Assembly: GCF_041146395.1 (NCBI RefSeq)
Contig: NC_090989.1
Span: 250,098,843-250,162,842, forward strand
DNA from: Eulemur rufifrons
Lineage: Eukaryota; Chordata; Mammalia; Primates; Lemuridae
Reading direction: 5' to 3'
DNA length: 64,000 bases
Of this stretch, positions 13,291 through 24,689 are shown piece by piece (the stretch's first letter is position 1; each line of letters starts with the position of its first letter). Both the position numbers and the translations under genes were made by a program. Under the pieces are notes generated by a model. That model was not told the DNA's origin, searched no databases, and saw only the letters and a program-made list of their open reading frames with translations.

Positions 13291-14189
13291 TGAATCTGGT
13301 AAAGATTTAGGGGATGAGAAATTAGGTTCAAGAATAAGGAAATGAGATGAAAAATGTGGAGAATGGAATCTGTATGGGGAAAAGGAAAGGAATCTGGTCT
13401 AAACTGGAGACAACCTAGACAGCCTTTTGGGTGTTGGCATGAAATAGACCTGGGTCTGAGTCTTTCTCTAATGATGATAGTTACATAGCAAGTTACTGGC
13501 TGACATGATTTTTAGTTTCTTCATTTATGATTTAAAGTACAGTTGCAAGCATTGAGCAAAACAATATATTTGGCTCAGTTAACTCCATTGCACCTGCACC
13601 CAGCCGGACAGTTTAGTAAAACCCTGTTGACTGATTTGTGCACCCCTCCCTCCTGCTGTGCAGAGGCCCTCCAGTCCTGGAAGAGCGGACCAGGCCTCTC
13701 TTCATCCTCTTGCTCCATCGATAAAACTGGCAGCAAGGTCAAAAACAGCAGAGTCCTTCTGAGGTTAAAAGCGAAATGGACATAAGAAGGTTTTCAGATC
13801 TCAGTCTGAGCTGTCTGCTCCAGAAACCAGGGAACAATCCCTTGTTGAGCAGTGAGTGAACCAAATTCGGTCAGTTCACCAATCACTTTTTTCTAGGAAA
13901 AAAGCAGGATGGATTTCCTAGGGAGTGCAGGGTGGATTATACTCACATTTGGTCTCTGTTGTTAACATTTTATGTGGTTTTCTTTTTGGTAGGGGTTTTG
14001 TGTTTGATTTTTTTTAATTTGGCCACCTTTTATGTAATATATTTACTTTTATTAAGTGAAATGCTGCAGTAACATTCAGAAACCCTACTTGTTATTCCAG
14101 AGTTGGAAAGAAGGTTATGATAGTAAGAAAGTAAATAAATACTATTTAATAAATATGTTCATAAAGACAAAGAAAACGTTTCTTGGGTG
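13291..14189. other. unassigned DNA
   Basis: A weak MIR-like patch may exist at 13430-13530 ('gacctgggtctgagtctttc'). 13540-13790 has a higher GC content and an 80-codon forward frame with no domain. No gene called. Confidence 0.35.
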
Positions 14190-14275
14190 TGACAGGGAGA
14201 AAAGGAAGAGAGGGAGGGAGGGAGGAAGAAAGGGAAGGAAGAAAGGGAGGGAGAGAGGGAGGGCAAGAGAACAGC
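14190..14275. repeat. GA-rich polypurine tract
   Basis: About 85 bases almost entirely purine on the + strand, with 'gagggagggagggagg' and 'gaaagggaaggaag' units. It generates artefactual Arg/Lys/Gly-rich open frames on the + strand and Leu/Pro/Ser-rich ones on the other. Such tracts can adopt triplex structure. Confidence 0.9.
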
Positions 14276-15844
14276 AATCAGTAGTTGCGAATGAGAGAAA
14301 AGGGTTTTTCCATGACAGCCTGCCACCTTGTGGAATTGTAACTGCGCCTGTTCCTTTGCACTCAGCTAGTGCTGGAAGGAGGCCAGAGCAATCAGACGCA
14401 GCTGACCTGCGAGCCTTCAAAGCTAAATAAAAAGCAGGTGAATAAATGTCGGTGCATCAGTAGATTCTAAATCTTGACAACACAGAAGCCTTATTTAATT
14501 TGATCCCTGTGCATCAGAGACTTCAAACTGCCATTAGTCAGGCACACTGCCACTCTCTTCTCAGTTGCAGAAGGCTGGTGCTGTTTATGGGGCATAAACC
14601 AGCTATATTTCACGTGAGCAAGCAAAAGGAAACAAAATCTCTTGTGATAAAATAAAGAATAAATATGAACACTATTGCCTTATCCTACCTAAGCCTTCAT
14701 GGACCTCTTTTCAAGCCATTTACATAGTTTTCTCAAAAAAAAAAATATATCTATATATTTAAAATTTTTGACCAAATGAAATGACCATTGAAATTTTTTA
14801 ATGTTCAAAAGTGGTTTAAATTAGACAATATTTTAAAAGATTAATTCTACCCAGTAAAAAGATAATAGAATTGATGAAAAGAAAACTATGTTCACATTTA
14901 ATGTTTTCTCTCTGATCTACCAAACATGACAGTGAAATCATATGTAGAAAGAATTTATCCTTAACTCTGTGCCTCCACACTGCATTGCTGACTTAAACAA
15001 GGATTACTATACAATATGCCAAAAATCTATTTAAATGCCAAAAGCAACTTTGCATTTCTAAGCCTGTGTATTGCCTTTTTATCTGGTAGGAAAAAAGCAA
15101 ATAAGATTTGTCTTCTTTTTTCACTCCTGCCCAGAAAAAAAAAATCTTAGAAGCTCTCATATTCTCTTTAATTACATTTTCTACCTGTAGGCTCCAAATT
15201 CAATTCTCATTTACAGATTTCTAAGGTTTGCATAATTTTTAAAGCACAGAACTCTATATTCCAGGCCTGTGAGTTGAATTCTCTTGATGCAGCTGTTTTA
15301 GTGAACAGATTTAATGACTGTCCAGCTTTGTGCAAAAAAGAACAGGTAAACAGATCCAAGAGGATACTCTCTCTACTAGGCTAATGTTAAGTGAAATGTT
15401 AATTGAATAAAATTAGAAAACATGCTCTACTAAAATAAAAAAAATAGAAGTTAACAGTAAGATTTTCATTTGGGTACCCAACTAAAAGTCTTGACAAGAA
15501 ATAAGAACTAGCTCCAGTGTGCTACAATACTTACCATTCATTTAGATGAGTCACTTAAATTTTTTTCTTTAAAAAAAGACAAATTCATTGAGCAGATACA
15601 AAATAAAAATATAGTCTGAGAAGAAGAACCAAGAAAGTAAAATTTCATGGTACCTAAAGGTGTAGATTTTTGGAAAAAAAAAAAAAAGTAAATGCAACTG
15701 AGAAGTCCAATAGAATAGCCTTTAAAAATGTCCATTAGATATGGCAATGAAAGAGCCATTGAACCTTGGGAAAGCAGCCTCGACAGAGTGGTGAAGATGT
15801 CCTCTGCATTTAAAAAAAAAAAATGTGCACAAAAGAGGAAGCCA
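14276..15844. other. unassigned DNA; candidate conserved stretch 14430-14640
   Basis: No repeat recognised in 1.5 kb apart from short A- or T-runs (15672-15685, 15811-15823). The stretch 14430-14640 lacks low-complexity runs and contains 'taatttgatccctgtgcatcag', which has the look of single-copy conserved DNA; this is an impression only. Confidence 0.35.
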
Positions 15845-16065
15845 CTGGCCTGAGCAAGAGCGAGACCCTGTCTCTACTAAAAATAGAAAAAAAATAGCCA
15901 GGAGTGGTGGTGTGCACCTATAGTCCCAGCTTCCTGGGAGGCTAAGGGAGGAGGATCGCCTGAACCCAGGAGTTTGAGGTTGCTGTGAGCTATGATGATG
16001 CCACTAACTCTACCCAGGGCAACACAAGGAGACTGTCTCAAAAAAAAAAAAAAAAAAGGAAGCCA
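15836..16065 (+). mobile_element. 5'-truncated Alu with target-site duplications
   Basis: Sense Alu lacking most of the left arm. It starts in 'gcaagagcgagaccctgtctctactaaaaatag', runs through 'gtggtggtgtgcacctatagtcccagc' and 'ttgaggttgctgtgagctatgatgatgccac', and ends in an A-run at 16039-16057. Direct repeats 'aggaagcca' lie at 15836-15844 and 16057-16065. The right arm wording 'gctgtgagctatgatgatgccac' is the strepsirrhine/AluJ type. Confidence 0.9.
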
Positions 16066-16919
16066 AAACACAAAAAGGGGAAGCCAGGGTCTCATGGAGA
16101 AATGTTTTTGGAACAGGAGAGCCATGAGCATATTTATTTTCTGCAAGAAGGCCCAGTAGAATGGCAGTAATAAGGATACAAGAAACAGATGGAATGACTA
16201 CAGAGAAAGATGATCTTGGATTTAAGAGGATAGTTGTAGATATAAATATGTGTTTAGGTACAGGGGAGCAGAGCATTTCCAATGGACTCAGTGAGGTGGA
16301 AGGCAAGGAAGCTGTCGGAACCAAGGAACTGTGTAGGTTGACTAGACAGACGAAGGAAAATAGTGAAGATTTGAAACAGGAAAAGATGCTGACTGAGAAG
16401 AGTCCTTTGCATGTGAGAGGAAGGAAGGAAAATTGTCCATGGCTCACAAACTGGTTTTTTTCTGGGTTTGGGTAGGAGAAGGAAAATAAATGACTTATTT
16501 CCTCGACCCAAAATGATTCCCAATAATTGTTCACAGAATGAGATGATGGCCACTAATACTTTGTGGTTGATCTTTCACTTTAAGTCCAAATATACACACC
16601 ACCTACTCCCCAGCATGTTATAATAACATCAATTATCATCATTACAAATTTGCTCCTGATGCTAATCCTCATTTCATCTCTACCACGATTATCTTTCTGT
16701 TCTCAAAAGTAGTTAGAAACATCCATGGCAATTTTGTTACCTTTCTTCCCAACAAAGTTTTCAAATTTATCCTATGCCTAATTTGCCCCTTGCAACTGCC
16801 CTGGCCCCTCTTAAGTTTCTGAAATAATACAATATTAGCATATTCCATACACTAAGAATTTTCATCCATATTTGCATGTTTGATTGTCATATAGTGGACA
16901 GATAGCTAACAGTTGGAGA
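16066..16919. other. unassigned DNA
   Basis: No repeat recognised. A 174-codon reverse frame (16010-16534) and a 104-codon forward frame (16161-16475) overlap on opposite strands. The reverse frame begins in this region and ends in the Alu A-tail (its C-terminal Phe run). Neither has a domain, and the composition looks neutral. I do not call a gene. Confidence 0.4.
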
Positions 16920-17125
16920 TTCAATCCTAGCCAAGAGATTTTTAAGCAGCAAAGATTTCCTAGATACAGCTCCAAAATTATAACTCATAAATCATAAAAG
17001 TGACAAATGTGACTGAATCAAAATTAAAAACTATTTTACTGCAAAAGACAATGTTAAGAGAAAAAAAGACAAGCCACGGATAGGGAGGAAAAAAATTGAA
17101 ATATATGTGGCAAAGGATAAACTTT
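16920..17125 (+). repeat. L1M ORF2-tail fragment
   Basis: Old L1 text: 'caaagatttcctagatacagctccaaaa', 'gtgactgaatcaaaattaaaaac', 'ttttactgcaaaagacaatgttaag', 'aaaaagacaagccac'. The same stretch of L1 recurs at 17315-17465, so this is a second, overlapping copy of the element segment. Confidence 0.7.
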
Positions 17126-18410
17126 TCAGCAAATGGTGCAGGAACAATTGGATATCTCTATGCAAAAAAAAAAAAAAATATTGAGCTTGGAACTATACTT
17201 CATATCATATAGAAAATTAACTCAAAATGGATCACAGATCTAAATGTAAAGCCTAAAAATTGTAAAATTTCTAGAGAAAAAAAAACATGAAAAAATCCCT
17301 GAGACCTTGGGTTAAGCAAGGATTTCTTACATACAGCACCAAAAACATAATCAACAAAAGAGCAAATTCATAAATTGGACTTCAAATTTAAAATTTTTAC
17401 TATTAAAAGACATTGTTAAGGGAATAAAAAGACAAGTCATTAACTGGAAGGAAATTTTTTAAAGTATATACCTAATAAAGACTTATAACTAGAATATATT
17501 TTTAAAAACTCTCAAAACCAAAAAATACAAAAAGACAATTTTTAAATGGACAAAAGATTTGAACACATACCTCACCATAGAAAATATACAGATGGCAAAT
17601 AAGCACATGAAAAGGTGCTCAACATTATTACTCATTGAAAAATGCAAATTAAAATCACCATCACATATGACCACACACCTATTAGGACGGCTAAAACTAA
17701 AAAGACCAACTATACTAAGCTTTGGAGAGAATGTGGAGGAACTGGAACTCTCAGCGCTGTTGGTGAGAATGCAAAATGGTACAGCTACATTGGGAAAGAG
17801 TGTGGTAGCTTCTTAAAAAGCTTAACATACTTCTACCATAGGATCTAGCTTTTCATTTCATTCCTAGGTATTTATCCAAGAGAAATGGAAGAATATATCC
17901 ACACACAAAACTTGTACAAGAATGTTTTTAGCTGTTTTAATTATTATAACCAAAACTTGAAGCAACCCAAATGTTTATCAGCAGCTGAATAAATAAATTG
18001 TGATATACCCCTACAATCGAATACTACTTAGCAATAAAAATAAATAAACTATTGTTATATGAAACAACATCTATGAATTTCAAATATGAGTGAAAGAAGT
18101 CAGACAACATATAGTCCATACTGTATGACTTCACTTATATAAAATTCTGGAAAATACAAACTATAGTGGCAGAAAAAAAAAAATCAATGGTTTCAAGGTG
18201 TGAGGAGGGTGTGGGGAAACAGAAGAGATGGATTACAAAGGAACTTGAAAAAAAATTTGGGCATGATGGGTATGTTCATTTTCTTGATTGCGGTAATGAC
18301 TTCACACATGTATCCATATGTCAAAACTTGTCAAATCGCTTACTTTAAATATGTGTAGTTTATTGTATGTTGATTTTATCTCAATGAAGTTGTTTAAAAA
18401 TTTCATTGCC
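17126..18410 (+). repeat. L1M 3' end (ORF2 tail and 3'UTR)
   Basis: Sense L1M continuous from 'ttcagcaaatggtgcaggaacaattggatatc' through 'gcacatgaaaaggtgctcaac', 'aatcaccatcacatatgaccacacacc', 'gagaatgtggaggaactggaactctc', 'caacccaaatgtttatcagc', 'gacttcacttatataaaattctgg' to the 3'UTR end at 'atctcaatgaagttgtttaaaaa' (about 18400). Encodes the C-terminal end of ORF2, now full of stops and frameshifts: the two forward frames at 17559-17848 are adjacent pieces of that tail in different frames. Confidence 0.9.
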
Positions 18411-18432
18411 ATCTGCCTTTTTCATAAAAAAT

Positions 18433-18770
18433 AAGCAAATAGGGCCGGGCACAGTGGCTTATGCCTGTAATCCTAGCACACTGGAAGGCTAAGGCGGGAG
18501 GATTGCTTGAGCTCAGGAGTTTGAGACCAGCTTGAGCAACAGTGAGACCCCCGTCTCTACTAAAAATAGAAAGAAATTAGCCAAACAACTAAAAATAGAA
18601 AAAATTAGCTGGGCATGGTGGCGCATGCCTGTAGTCCCAGCTACCCGGGAGGCTGAGGCAGGAGGAACACTGGAGCCCAGGAGTTTGAGGTTGCTGTGAG
18701 CTAGGCTGACGCCACGGCACTCTAGCCCGGGCAAGAGAGTGAGACTCTGTTTCAAAAAAAAAAGCAAATA
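18433..18770 (+). mobile_element. Alu SINE with target-site duplications
   Basis: Full dimeric Alu in sense orientation (18442-18761): 'gggccgggcacagtggcttatgcctgtaatcc' to a 10-base A-tail. The inter-arm region has 'gaaagaaattagccaaacaactaaaaatag', the sense version of the strepsirrhine-specific insertion. Direct repeats 'aagcaaata' at 18433-18441 and 18762-18770. Two reverse open frames here are Alu-derived artefacts. Confidence 0.95.
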
Positions 18771-20262
18771 ATATAATGAATGCCTGTGTATTAATCTCCC
18801 AGCTTGAAAGTAAATTACTAAAAATATATTTGAAGCTCCCTGAATACCACCTTTTTAGTGAAGAGGACCTGCAGGGATCACAAAATCCAACATTTACCTT
18901 TTGTGCAACAAAATTTATAGTTTTCACAGCAGACTAAGTGTCTAGCCAATTTCCACAAGCCCTTTCACCATCTTCATATGATGTCAAGCTCAAGGACCTT
19001 CTCTGGGTGATAGTCAATAGAAATCCCCTTTATCTAACCACACAGTCCTTGTCTCAGCTCAAAAGAAACACGTCTGGATTAGCTCCCGTGTGGCATAGCT
19101 AGGGTACAGCTCAAACTCCACCAGAGGCGGACAGGGCAGAGATGACTCTGGCTAATTCAGGTGTATGCATGGCTCTTTTTACTTCCCAGCTGACTCATAA
19201 AGGTGGGACAGACTCTCCAGTTCTGCTTTATTCTTCTGGGCTGTCCCTCTTTTCATGCAGTATATACTCTCTGTAGGAAATGACAATTTCTCTGCTGGAA
19301 ATGAAAACAAGTTCAATCTGTCAGCAATACAGTGGGAAGTAAACGCATTTCACAGGTTCCAGTGTTAGCAACTGCTTTTCTAAACATCTTGCAATAATAC
19401 AAGAAGAAAAGACCTTCTTCCACAATGATATGACCCTAAAACATCAAAGAATTAATGTCAGGAGGCAATGAAAAGAATATACCCTGCCCTAAGATTAATC
19501 TCTAGGAGTAAAATAAATAAATAGATTTCTAAGTAATTGTGCCTCTTACAGAAAATTTCAGGATGTGGAACTCTCCAAGGGCCTCAGAGACCACTGCATC
19601 CGGGACCCTCACTTTACAAACAACTGAAGCACAATTGCTTTATTGTTGTCTATTTCAAAAAAAAAAGTTATAAATCTCTGAAAGGTCACCAGAGTATGCC
19701 CATACTTATTGTGTCTCTTAGTACTTTGCTAATGGCTTTTCAAAACTTTCCAGCTGTAGAACAATAAGGCTTCAAGACAGAAACAGTGGGATGGTTCTCA
19801 TTCAGTGGGGCTAAAGTAAACAATCTATAAAAGCTAATTAAATTTCAGCCCACTAAGGGACAAGCCAACCACTGCTTCTGATCTAAGTTTTCCCAGTTTC
19901 TCTGAAATTGATGCAAGAAAAAGAGACCCGCTGCCCACGCTTCTGCCATTTCGCAACCAGCACAGCACACAGAACCCCATAATCAAGTGACAGATTATTG
20001 ATGACTCGTTGTTACAGCCCTAAAGGTCCTCGCTTTCACAGACCAGAAAAGCTGACATGCATGTTGGTTATGAGAGTCTAATGAGATCAACTGTAAGCAA
20101 GATAAATAACCTCTTTATCAATACTGCCATAAGAGTAATCTTGCAACAGTAAATGCAAAATGCTGTCTCTCATTAAAATTCCTACATAGTTCCCCAGCAC
20201 CTTGGCATAAAGTTTAATTTTCTCTATTTCTCTATATAAATCCCTTCATAACCTGCATCATT
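18771..20262. other. unassigned DNA
   Basis: About 1.5 kb with no repeat I can name and no coding signature. 18930-19300 and 19850-20170 are compositionally balanced and may be single-copy. Confidence 0.4.
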
Positions 20263-20655
20263 TTTAAGAGGCTTACTGAGGTATAACTGTATACTAATGT
20301 ATATTTGTGTATATTACAAAAATGGGTATATATTTAATTTATACCATTTGATAAATTTGTACATAAGCATATATCCACAAAACCATCACCACAATCATGG
20401 TAATAAACATACCCTTCACCTCCAAAAGTTTCCTTGTTGTTCCTATGGGGTTTTTTGTTTGTTTTTTTTTGTTTTTTGGGTTTTTTGTGTTTTTTTGGTT
20501 TGGGGGTTTTTTGTGGTAAGAACACTTAACATGAGACTTACCCTCTCAACAAATTTTTAAGTACGCAATACTGTATTGTTAACTCTAGGTACTACATTAC
20601 ACAGTAGATCTCTAGAACTACTTATGTAACTATAGCTTTATATCCATTGAACCTG
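20263..20655 (-). repeat. L1M 3'UTR, antisense, with G/T-rich tract
   Basis: Antisense old L1 3'UTR: 'ggcttactgaggtataactgtatac', 'tttataccatttgataaatttgtacataagcatatatccac', 'aaaccatcaccacaatcatggtaataaacatacccttcacc', then 'tgtattgttaactctaggtactacattacacagtagatctctag'. Between the halves lies a G/T-only tract at about 20449-20516, which probably expanded from a short T/G-rich run. Directly after it, 20661-20693 is a 17-base tandem duplication of 'tagctttctattacagt'. Confidence 0.8.
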
Positions 20656-20929
20656 TATCTTAGCTTTCTATTACAGTTAGCTTTCTATTACAGCTTCATT
20701 TTCTGCCATCACCACTATGACCACGACTATCACCACTCTTTATCTCCCCTCAGCACCCTGCACTCCAGTCCAACATTTGAAATTCTCCACTCAGATCTTA
20801 TTCACGCGTTCATGGCTAGCTCATTTGTGTCTTTCTTTCGTGGATGTGCTTCTCCTCTTCCACCATCCCTACTCTGCCTTGATGAATGCTTACTCATCAG
20901 TGTCAGCTTCCAATAGGGTTCCCAGTGAT
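20656..20929. other. unassigned DNA with 17-bp tandem duplication
   Basis: The sequence 'tagctttctattacag' occurs at 20661-20676 and 20678-20693. The rest (20700-20929) is C/T-rich and unassigned; two overlapping forward frames have no domain. Confidence 0.4.
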
Positions 20930-21345
20930 CCCCACTTCCTGCCCTTGTGTAATTCCCTCCCCTTGAGTACAGCCTGAATCTAGTAACTTCATTCTGGTAA
21001 ACAGACTACGGCAAAAGTGATGGATGTCACTTCAGAGATTAGATCACAAAAGACTATGGCCTCAGTTTTGCTCCCATTCTCTCTCTCTGCCTCTTTTCAC
21101 TTGCTCACTGAAACAGCCTGTGAGGAACTGAATCCTTCCAACAAACATGAGTGAATCTGGGAACAGACCCTTCCCTGGCAAGTAGTCAAGATGACTACAG
21201 TGCAGCTGACGTGTTGACTGCAGCCTCCTGAAAAACTGGGTATGAACCACCCACCTACCCTATGCCTGACCCACAGAAACTGTAATAAATTTTGTTGTTT
21301 GAAGCCACAGTTTGGAGGTTGTTTCCCAGCAATAGATAATACATC
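20930..21345 (+). repeat. MaLR/ERVL-type LTR (MLT1-like)
   Basis: Old solitary LTR in forward orientation. Recognisable parts: 'ggtaaacagactacggcaaaagtgatggatgtcacttc', a 'tctctctctgcctcttttcacttgctc' block, and the typical 3' portion 'gacccacagaaactgtaataaattttgttgtttgaagccacagtttggagg', including an AATAAA signal, then 'cagcaatagataatac'. The last bases overlap the target duplication of the L1 that follows. Subfamily not determined. Confidence 0.65.
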
Positions 21346-21794
21346 ATGTCTTGAGAGGATCATATGATCTTTATTTTTGCTTCTGTTTATGTGGCAAATT
21401 ACATTTATAGATTTGTGTATGTTAAACCATCCCTGCATCTCTGGGATGAAGCCCACTTGGTCGTGATGGACTATTTTTTTGATAAGCACTTGGATTCGAT
21501 TTGCTAGGATTTTATTGAGAATTTTTGCATCTATATTCATAAGGGATATTGGTCTGTAGTTTTCTTTTTTTGTTGCATCCTTTCCTGGTTTTGGTATTAA
21601 AATCATGTTGGCTTGGTATTTTACCAAGCCAACATAATTTTGACCTACGTGATGAGTGCGATGTACACTGTCTAGAGAATGAACACGCTTGAAGCTCAGA
21701 CTCGGGGGGATGAGGGGGCATGGACAATATATATAGCCTGAACTTTTTTACCCCCATAATAAGCTGAAATAAAAAAAAATACATCATCTCTTGA
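21338..21794. mobile_element. Twin-primed (5'-inverted) strepsirrhine L1 with target-site duplications
   Basis: A short L1 copy in two opposed pieces. 21355-21621 is antisense ORF2; 21622-21777 is sense and ends with the lemur/galago-type tail 'acccccataataagctgaaat' plus a short A-run. Target duplications 'aatacatcatgtcttga' (21338-21354) and 'aatacatcatctcttga' (21778-21794) match at 16 of 17 positions. This arrangement is the known product of twin priming during reverse transcription. The inversion point sits in a perfect palindrome (21605-21618 with 21622-21635). The copy sits at the 3' edge of an older LTR. Confidence 0.9.
21355..21627 (-). pseudogene. L1 ORF2 reverse transcriptase fragment
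   Basis: The reverse-strand translation has the L1 reverse-transcriptase signature '[20 protein letters not shown]' followed by '[18 protein letters not shown]' and '[15 protein letters not shown]', which are conserved fingers/palm blocks upstream of the catalytic FADD motif. About 90 residues are present; the open frame then runs past the element boundary into LTR sequence and is meaningless there. Part of the inverted half of the L1 insertion, so never expressed as a functional enzyme. Confidence 0.92.
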
Positions 21795-21879
21795 TGCTGA
21801 ATTCCTTGTGTCTACCAGCCTAGAAAGAATGAACCCCTCTCTCCCTTATAACTGGCTGTGCCCCATACTCTGCCTCTGT

Positions 21880-22025
21880 CATGGAATTGGCATGTATGTG
21901 CTTGTTTGCAGCTTTGTCTTGTCCATTCTACATGGAGCTCTTTGAAACTGAGAACATGTCTTTTTATCTTTTTATCTCAAGATCCTAGCACAAAGCATGT
22001 TTGTGAATTGATGAATGGAAGAGAA
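21880..22025 (+). repeat. L2 LINE 3' tail fragment (probable)
   Basis: Sense L2-like tail: 'catggagctctttgaaactgagaacatgtc', 'tatctcaagatcctagcacaaagcatg', 'gaattgatgaatgg'. Compare the usual 'gagctccatgagggcagg...cagtgcctggcacatag...tgaatgaatg'. Diverged. Confidence 0.5.
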
Positions 22026-23649
22026 TTAAATTATAACCTAGTTTCAGAATTGAAATTTTTTTTAAACTTACAAGTCAAATTTGCTTTCTTCCAAGTACAG
22101 GGAAATATGCTGGGAATTATCAGAGTAGCATAAAACCCTCTTAGAGATCTCTTCTTCACTCTAAGGCAATCCTTACTGGACACATAATTATCCAGCGTGA
22201 GAGACGTTTAAACCGATGCTTCCTGGGTGAGGGAGAAATTCAGTTAAAATGGAAACCATTCAGACTAAGCATTCTCAGAGATGCAAATCACACACTTGGG
22301 ACAAGGAAAAACCATCTACTGATTAAACTTAGTCTCTTCATAACTGCTAAAAGGAGGTCCCTTCTAGAAAGAAGACATTGGAAGGACAGGAGGTTTGATG
22401 GACCTTTCCCCCAAGACAAGGGCATAGGTTAGGAGTTTAACAGGGATTCTAGTTATTTTTTTCAGAAGGAAATTATAAAATATTATATATATGCTTATAT
22501 ATAATATAAGGTACTACCCTCTATTTTTGTTTCATATTTTGATTGATATTACAATACCTAAAATCAAAAGCCCCTGGCTGTGTCTGCTAGGAAACAGAGT
22601 GTATAGAGACTATGGGCCACTCTATCGCATGTGAGACTCTTAGTTGTAGAGAGGCTGAAAATATTAGAAAAGATGGAAAAGCAAGCCAACTTTCTGAGGC
22701 CAGCTGCAAGGGAGGACAGTAAAAATAATCGACTTCATTCAACTTGCTATCTTATCTCCCATTTGTCACCACATCAATTCTATGCTACAAAGTTAACAAT
22801 GTTTTCTCATGTTTTGGTTTCAGAATCCAAGGTTCAGGGGAATCTAGTACTTTTTCCTAGATGACAGAGATACAAAACAATAAAATAGTGACTTAAACCC
22901 AGTTTCCAAGGCTTTAGTTCCATATTCTGTCCTCTTAGACTATGCATAAGGTGCTGGCCTAGACTTCAATTCACTTTTCCTTTCTTTTTTAAGAAACATT
23001 TGTTGAGAGTCTTCCCTGTGCCAAGTTCTTTGCCAAGGGAGGCCCTGTGAGACACGGCATTGGGGAGTCACAGTGGAAAATCCAGCTCTTAGAATGAAAT
23101 TTCTTCCAGTAGCTGCCGTTATATTTAAGAAATTTTTTCTCTTGATAGTTTTTCTGATACTATCTATATTTTTTCTTCCATATCCCTGTTGTAGGAAAAC
23201 AAATATTCTAACACAAACAAGATTAATTTTGTCAAGTGTAGGAAAGGCAAGCTAATGGAATGTTTGAGTTAATGATGCTTCCAACATTAATAAACATTAA
23301 GGTCTATTTAGTAACTTACTTTATGGTACAAACTGTGCCAAAGTATTATTGTGCTCCCTTGTCTCACATTTCTCTACATGGAGCACATTTGATAGTTTGG
23401 GACTTTTAAATCTAAATAACATCAATATGAACATTTGAACATTCAGTTAAACATCTAGAGGATCCCAAATATGTAGACATTGTATAGCCATATGTCAACC
23501 CCTCTTCATCCCCATTACACAAATAGAACACTAGGAACTCAATAAATGGTGGTTAATAATTTAATATACAAGGTTGGTGCCTTTCACATACTATCCCAAT
23601 TAATCGTTTCACTAGCTCTGTGAAATAGATGTTAGTATAACCACTATGT
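22026..23649. other. unassigned DNA
   Basis: About 1.6 kb without a nameable repeat. A perfect A/T hairpin with 10-base arms and a 4-base loop lies at 22482-22505. Forward frame 22631-22864 has no domain. Confidence 0.4.
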
Positions 23650-24425
23650 AATTATCCAGCATATATTTGGCACTTACTATGTGCCAGGCACTATGCTAAG
23701 AATTTAATATATGTTTTCTTATTTATTTATTCATTCAATAAATTTTTTTGAGAGTCTACTACGATCCAGAGATTGGTTTAACCCCCGAAGATACAATAGT
23801 AAGAAAACCTCATGGAGCTTGCTTTCCAGGTAGGTGGAGACAGCAATAAATAAGAAAAAAAGTAAAAAGATAATTACAGATTATGTAGTGCTGAGAAGGA
23901 AAATAATTAAATTAAGAAATAAAAATGCATAGTGATTAGAGAAGTCTCTCTGGGGCGGTGATGTCCAAGCTGAGGCCTGAAGAATGTGAAGGAGACAGTC
24001 GCACAAAGACCTAAAAGAAGAAGTCCCAGATAGAACAAGTGCAAAGGTCCTGAGGTAGGAAATAGCCTGGCTTGCAGGATGAGCAGAAAGGATGCCAGAG
24101 ATTTGATGGGCCAAGGAAAATCTGGAAAGGTAGGTGAGAGTCGGATAATGTAGTGCCTTATTGTTCATGGTGAGGAGTTTTAATTCTATGTTCCAACCAC
24201 GTGGAAGCACTGAATGTTTTAAGCCAAGGTATGGTGTGATCTGATTTCTACTTTTTAAAAATGATTCTGGTTGCTGTGAGGGGAATTAACCTTAAATAAG
24301 CAAGAGTGGAAGTGGGGGAACTAGTGGGAAGGTCATTGCTGCCATCCAGATTGGAGATTTTAGAGGCCTGGGGAAAAGGAGGTGGCTGTGGCTATAGCAA
24401 AAGGGATACCACTGAACTGTGTCAT
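23650..24425 (-). repeat. L2 LINE, long antisense 3' segment
   Basis: A long antisense L2: 'cacttactatgtgccaggcactatgctaag', 'ctcatggagcttgctttccagg', 'agtctctctggggcggtgatgtccaagctgaggcctgaag', 'gaacaagtgcaaaggtcctgaggtagg', 'gatgggccaagg', 'gtagtgccttattg', 'ggtatggtgtgatctgatttc', 'ctggttgctgtgagggg'. The first part may be a second L2/MIR tail placed end to end. No coding frame survives. Confidence 0.75.
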
Positions 24426-24689
24426 GGTGGCAGAACCAGCTGAGCTCGCTGAAGGAATTTAATGTGGGAAGTGGCTTTATGGGATTGGCAAAATTATTGC
24501 TCATCCATAATCCCTTTACTCAGATAAAAAACCTGAAACTTAAGCCTGGGCCCATAAACACCATGCTCCATTGCTTCACACGCATCTCCACTCCTTATCC
24601 AGAATTTCTTCAGGTAACCCCAGGTTTATCTCACCTTCCATTACTAGTCCTTCGCCTCTTGCTTCTCAACCAGGACTGTCATGTGCAGC
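24426..24689. other. unassigned DNA
   Basis: Nothing recognised; the forward frame 24419-24847 (142 codons) crosses from here into an LTR and has no domain. Confidence 0.4.

Noticed and set aside
14056..14430. 124-codon Arg/Lys-rich frame
   Set aside because: Its basic composition comes from the GA-rich tract at 14190-14275.
16010..16534. 174-codon reverse open frame, one of the longest in the window
   Set aside because: It ends in the Alu A-tail (poly-Phe) and Alu left arm and otherwise has no domain, with an overlapping frame on the opposite strand. Length alone is compatible with chance in AT/CT-skewed DNA.
21097..21627. 176-codon reverse frame as a gene
   Set aside because: Its first half is L1 reverse transcriptase inside a twin-primed insertion, and its second half is antisense LTR.
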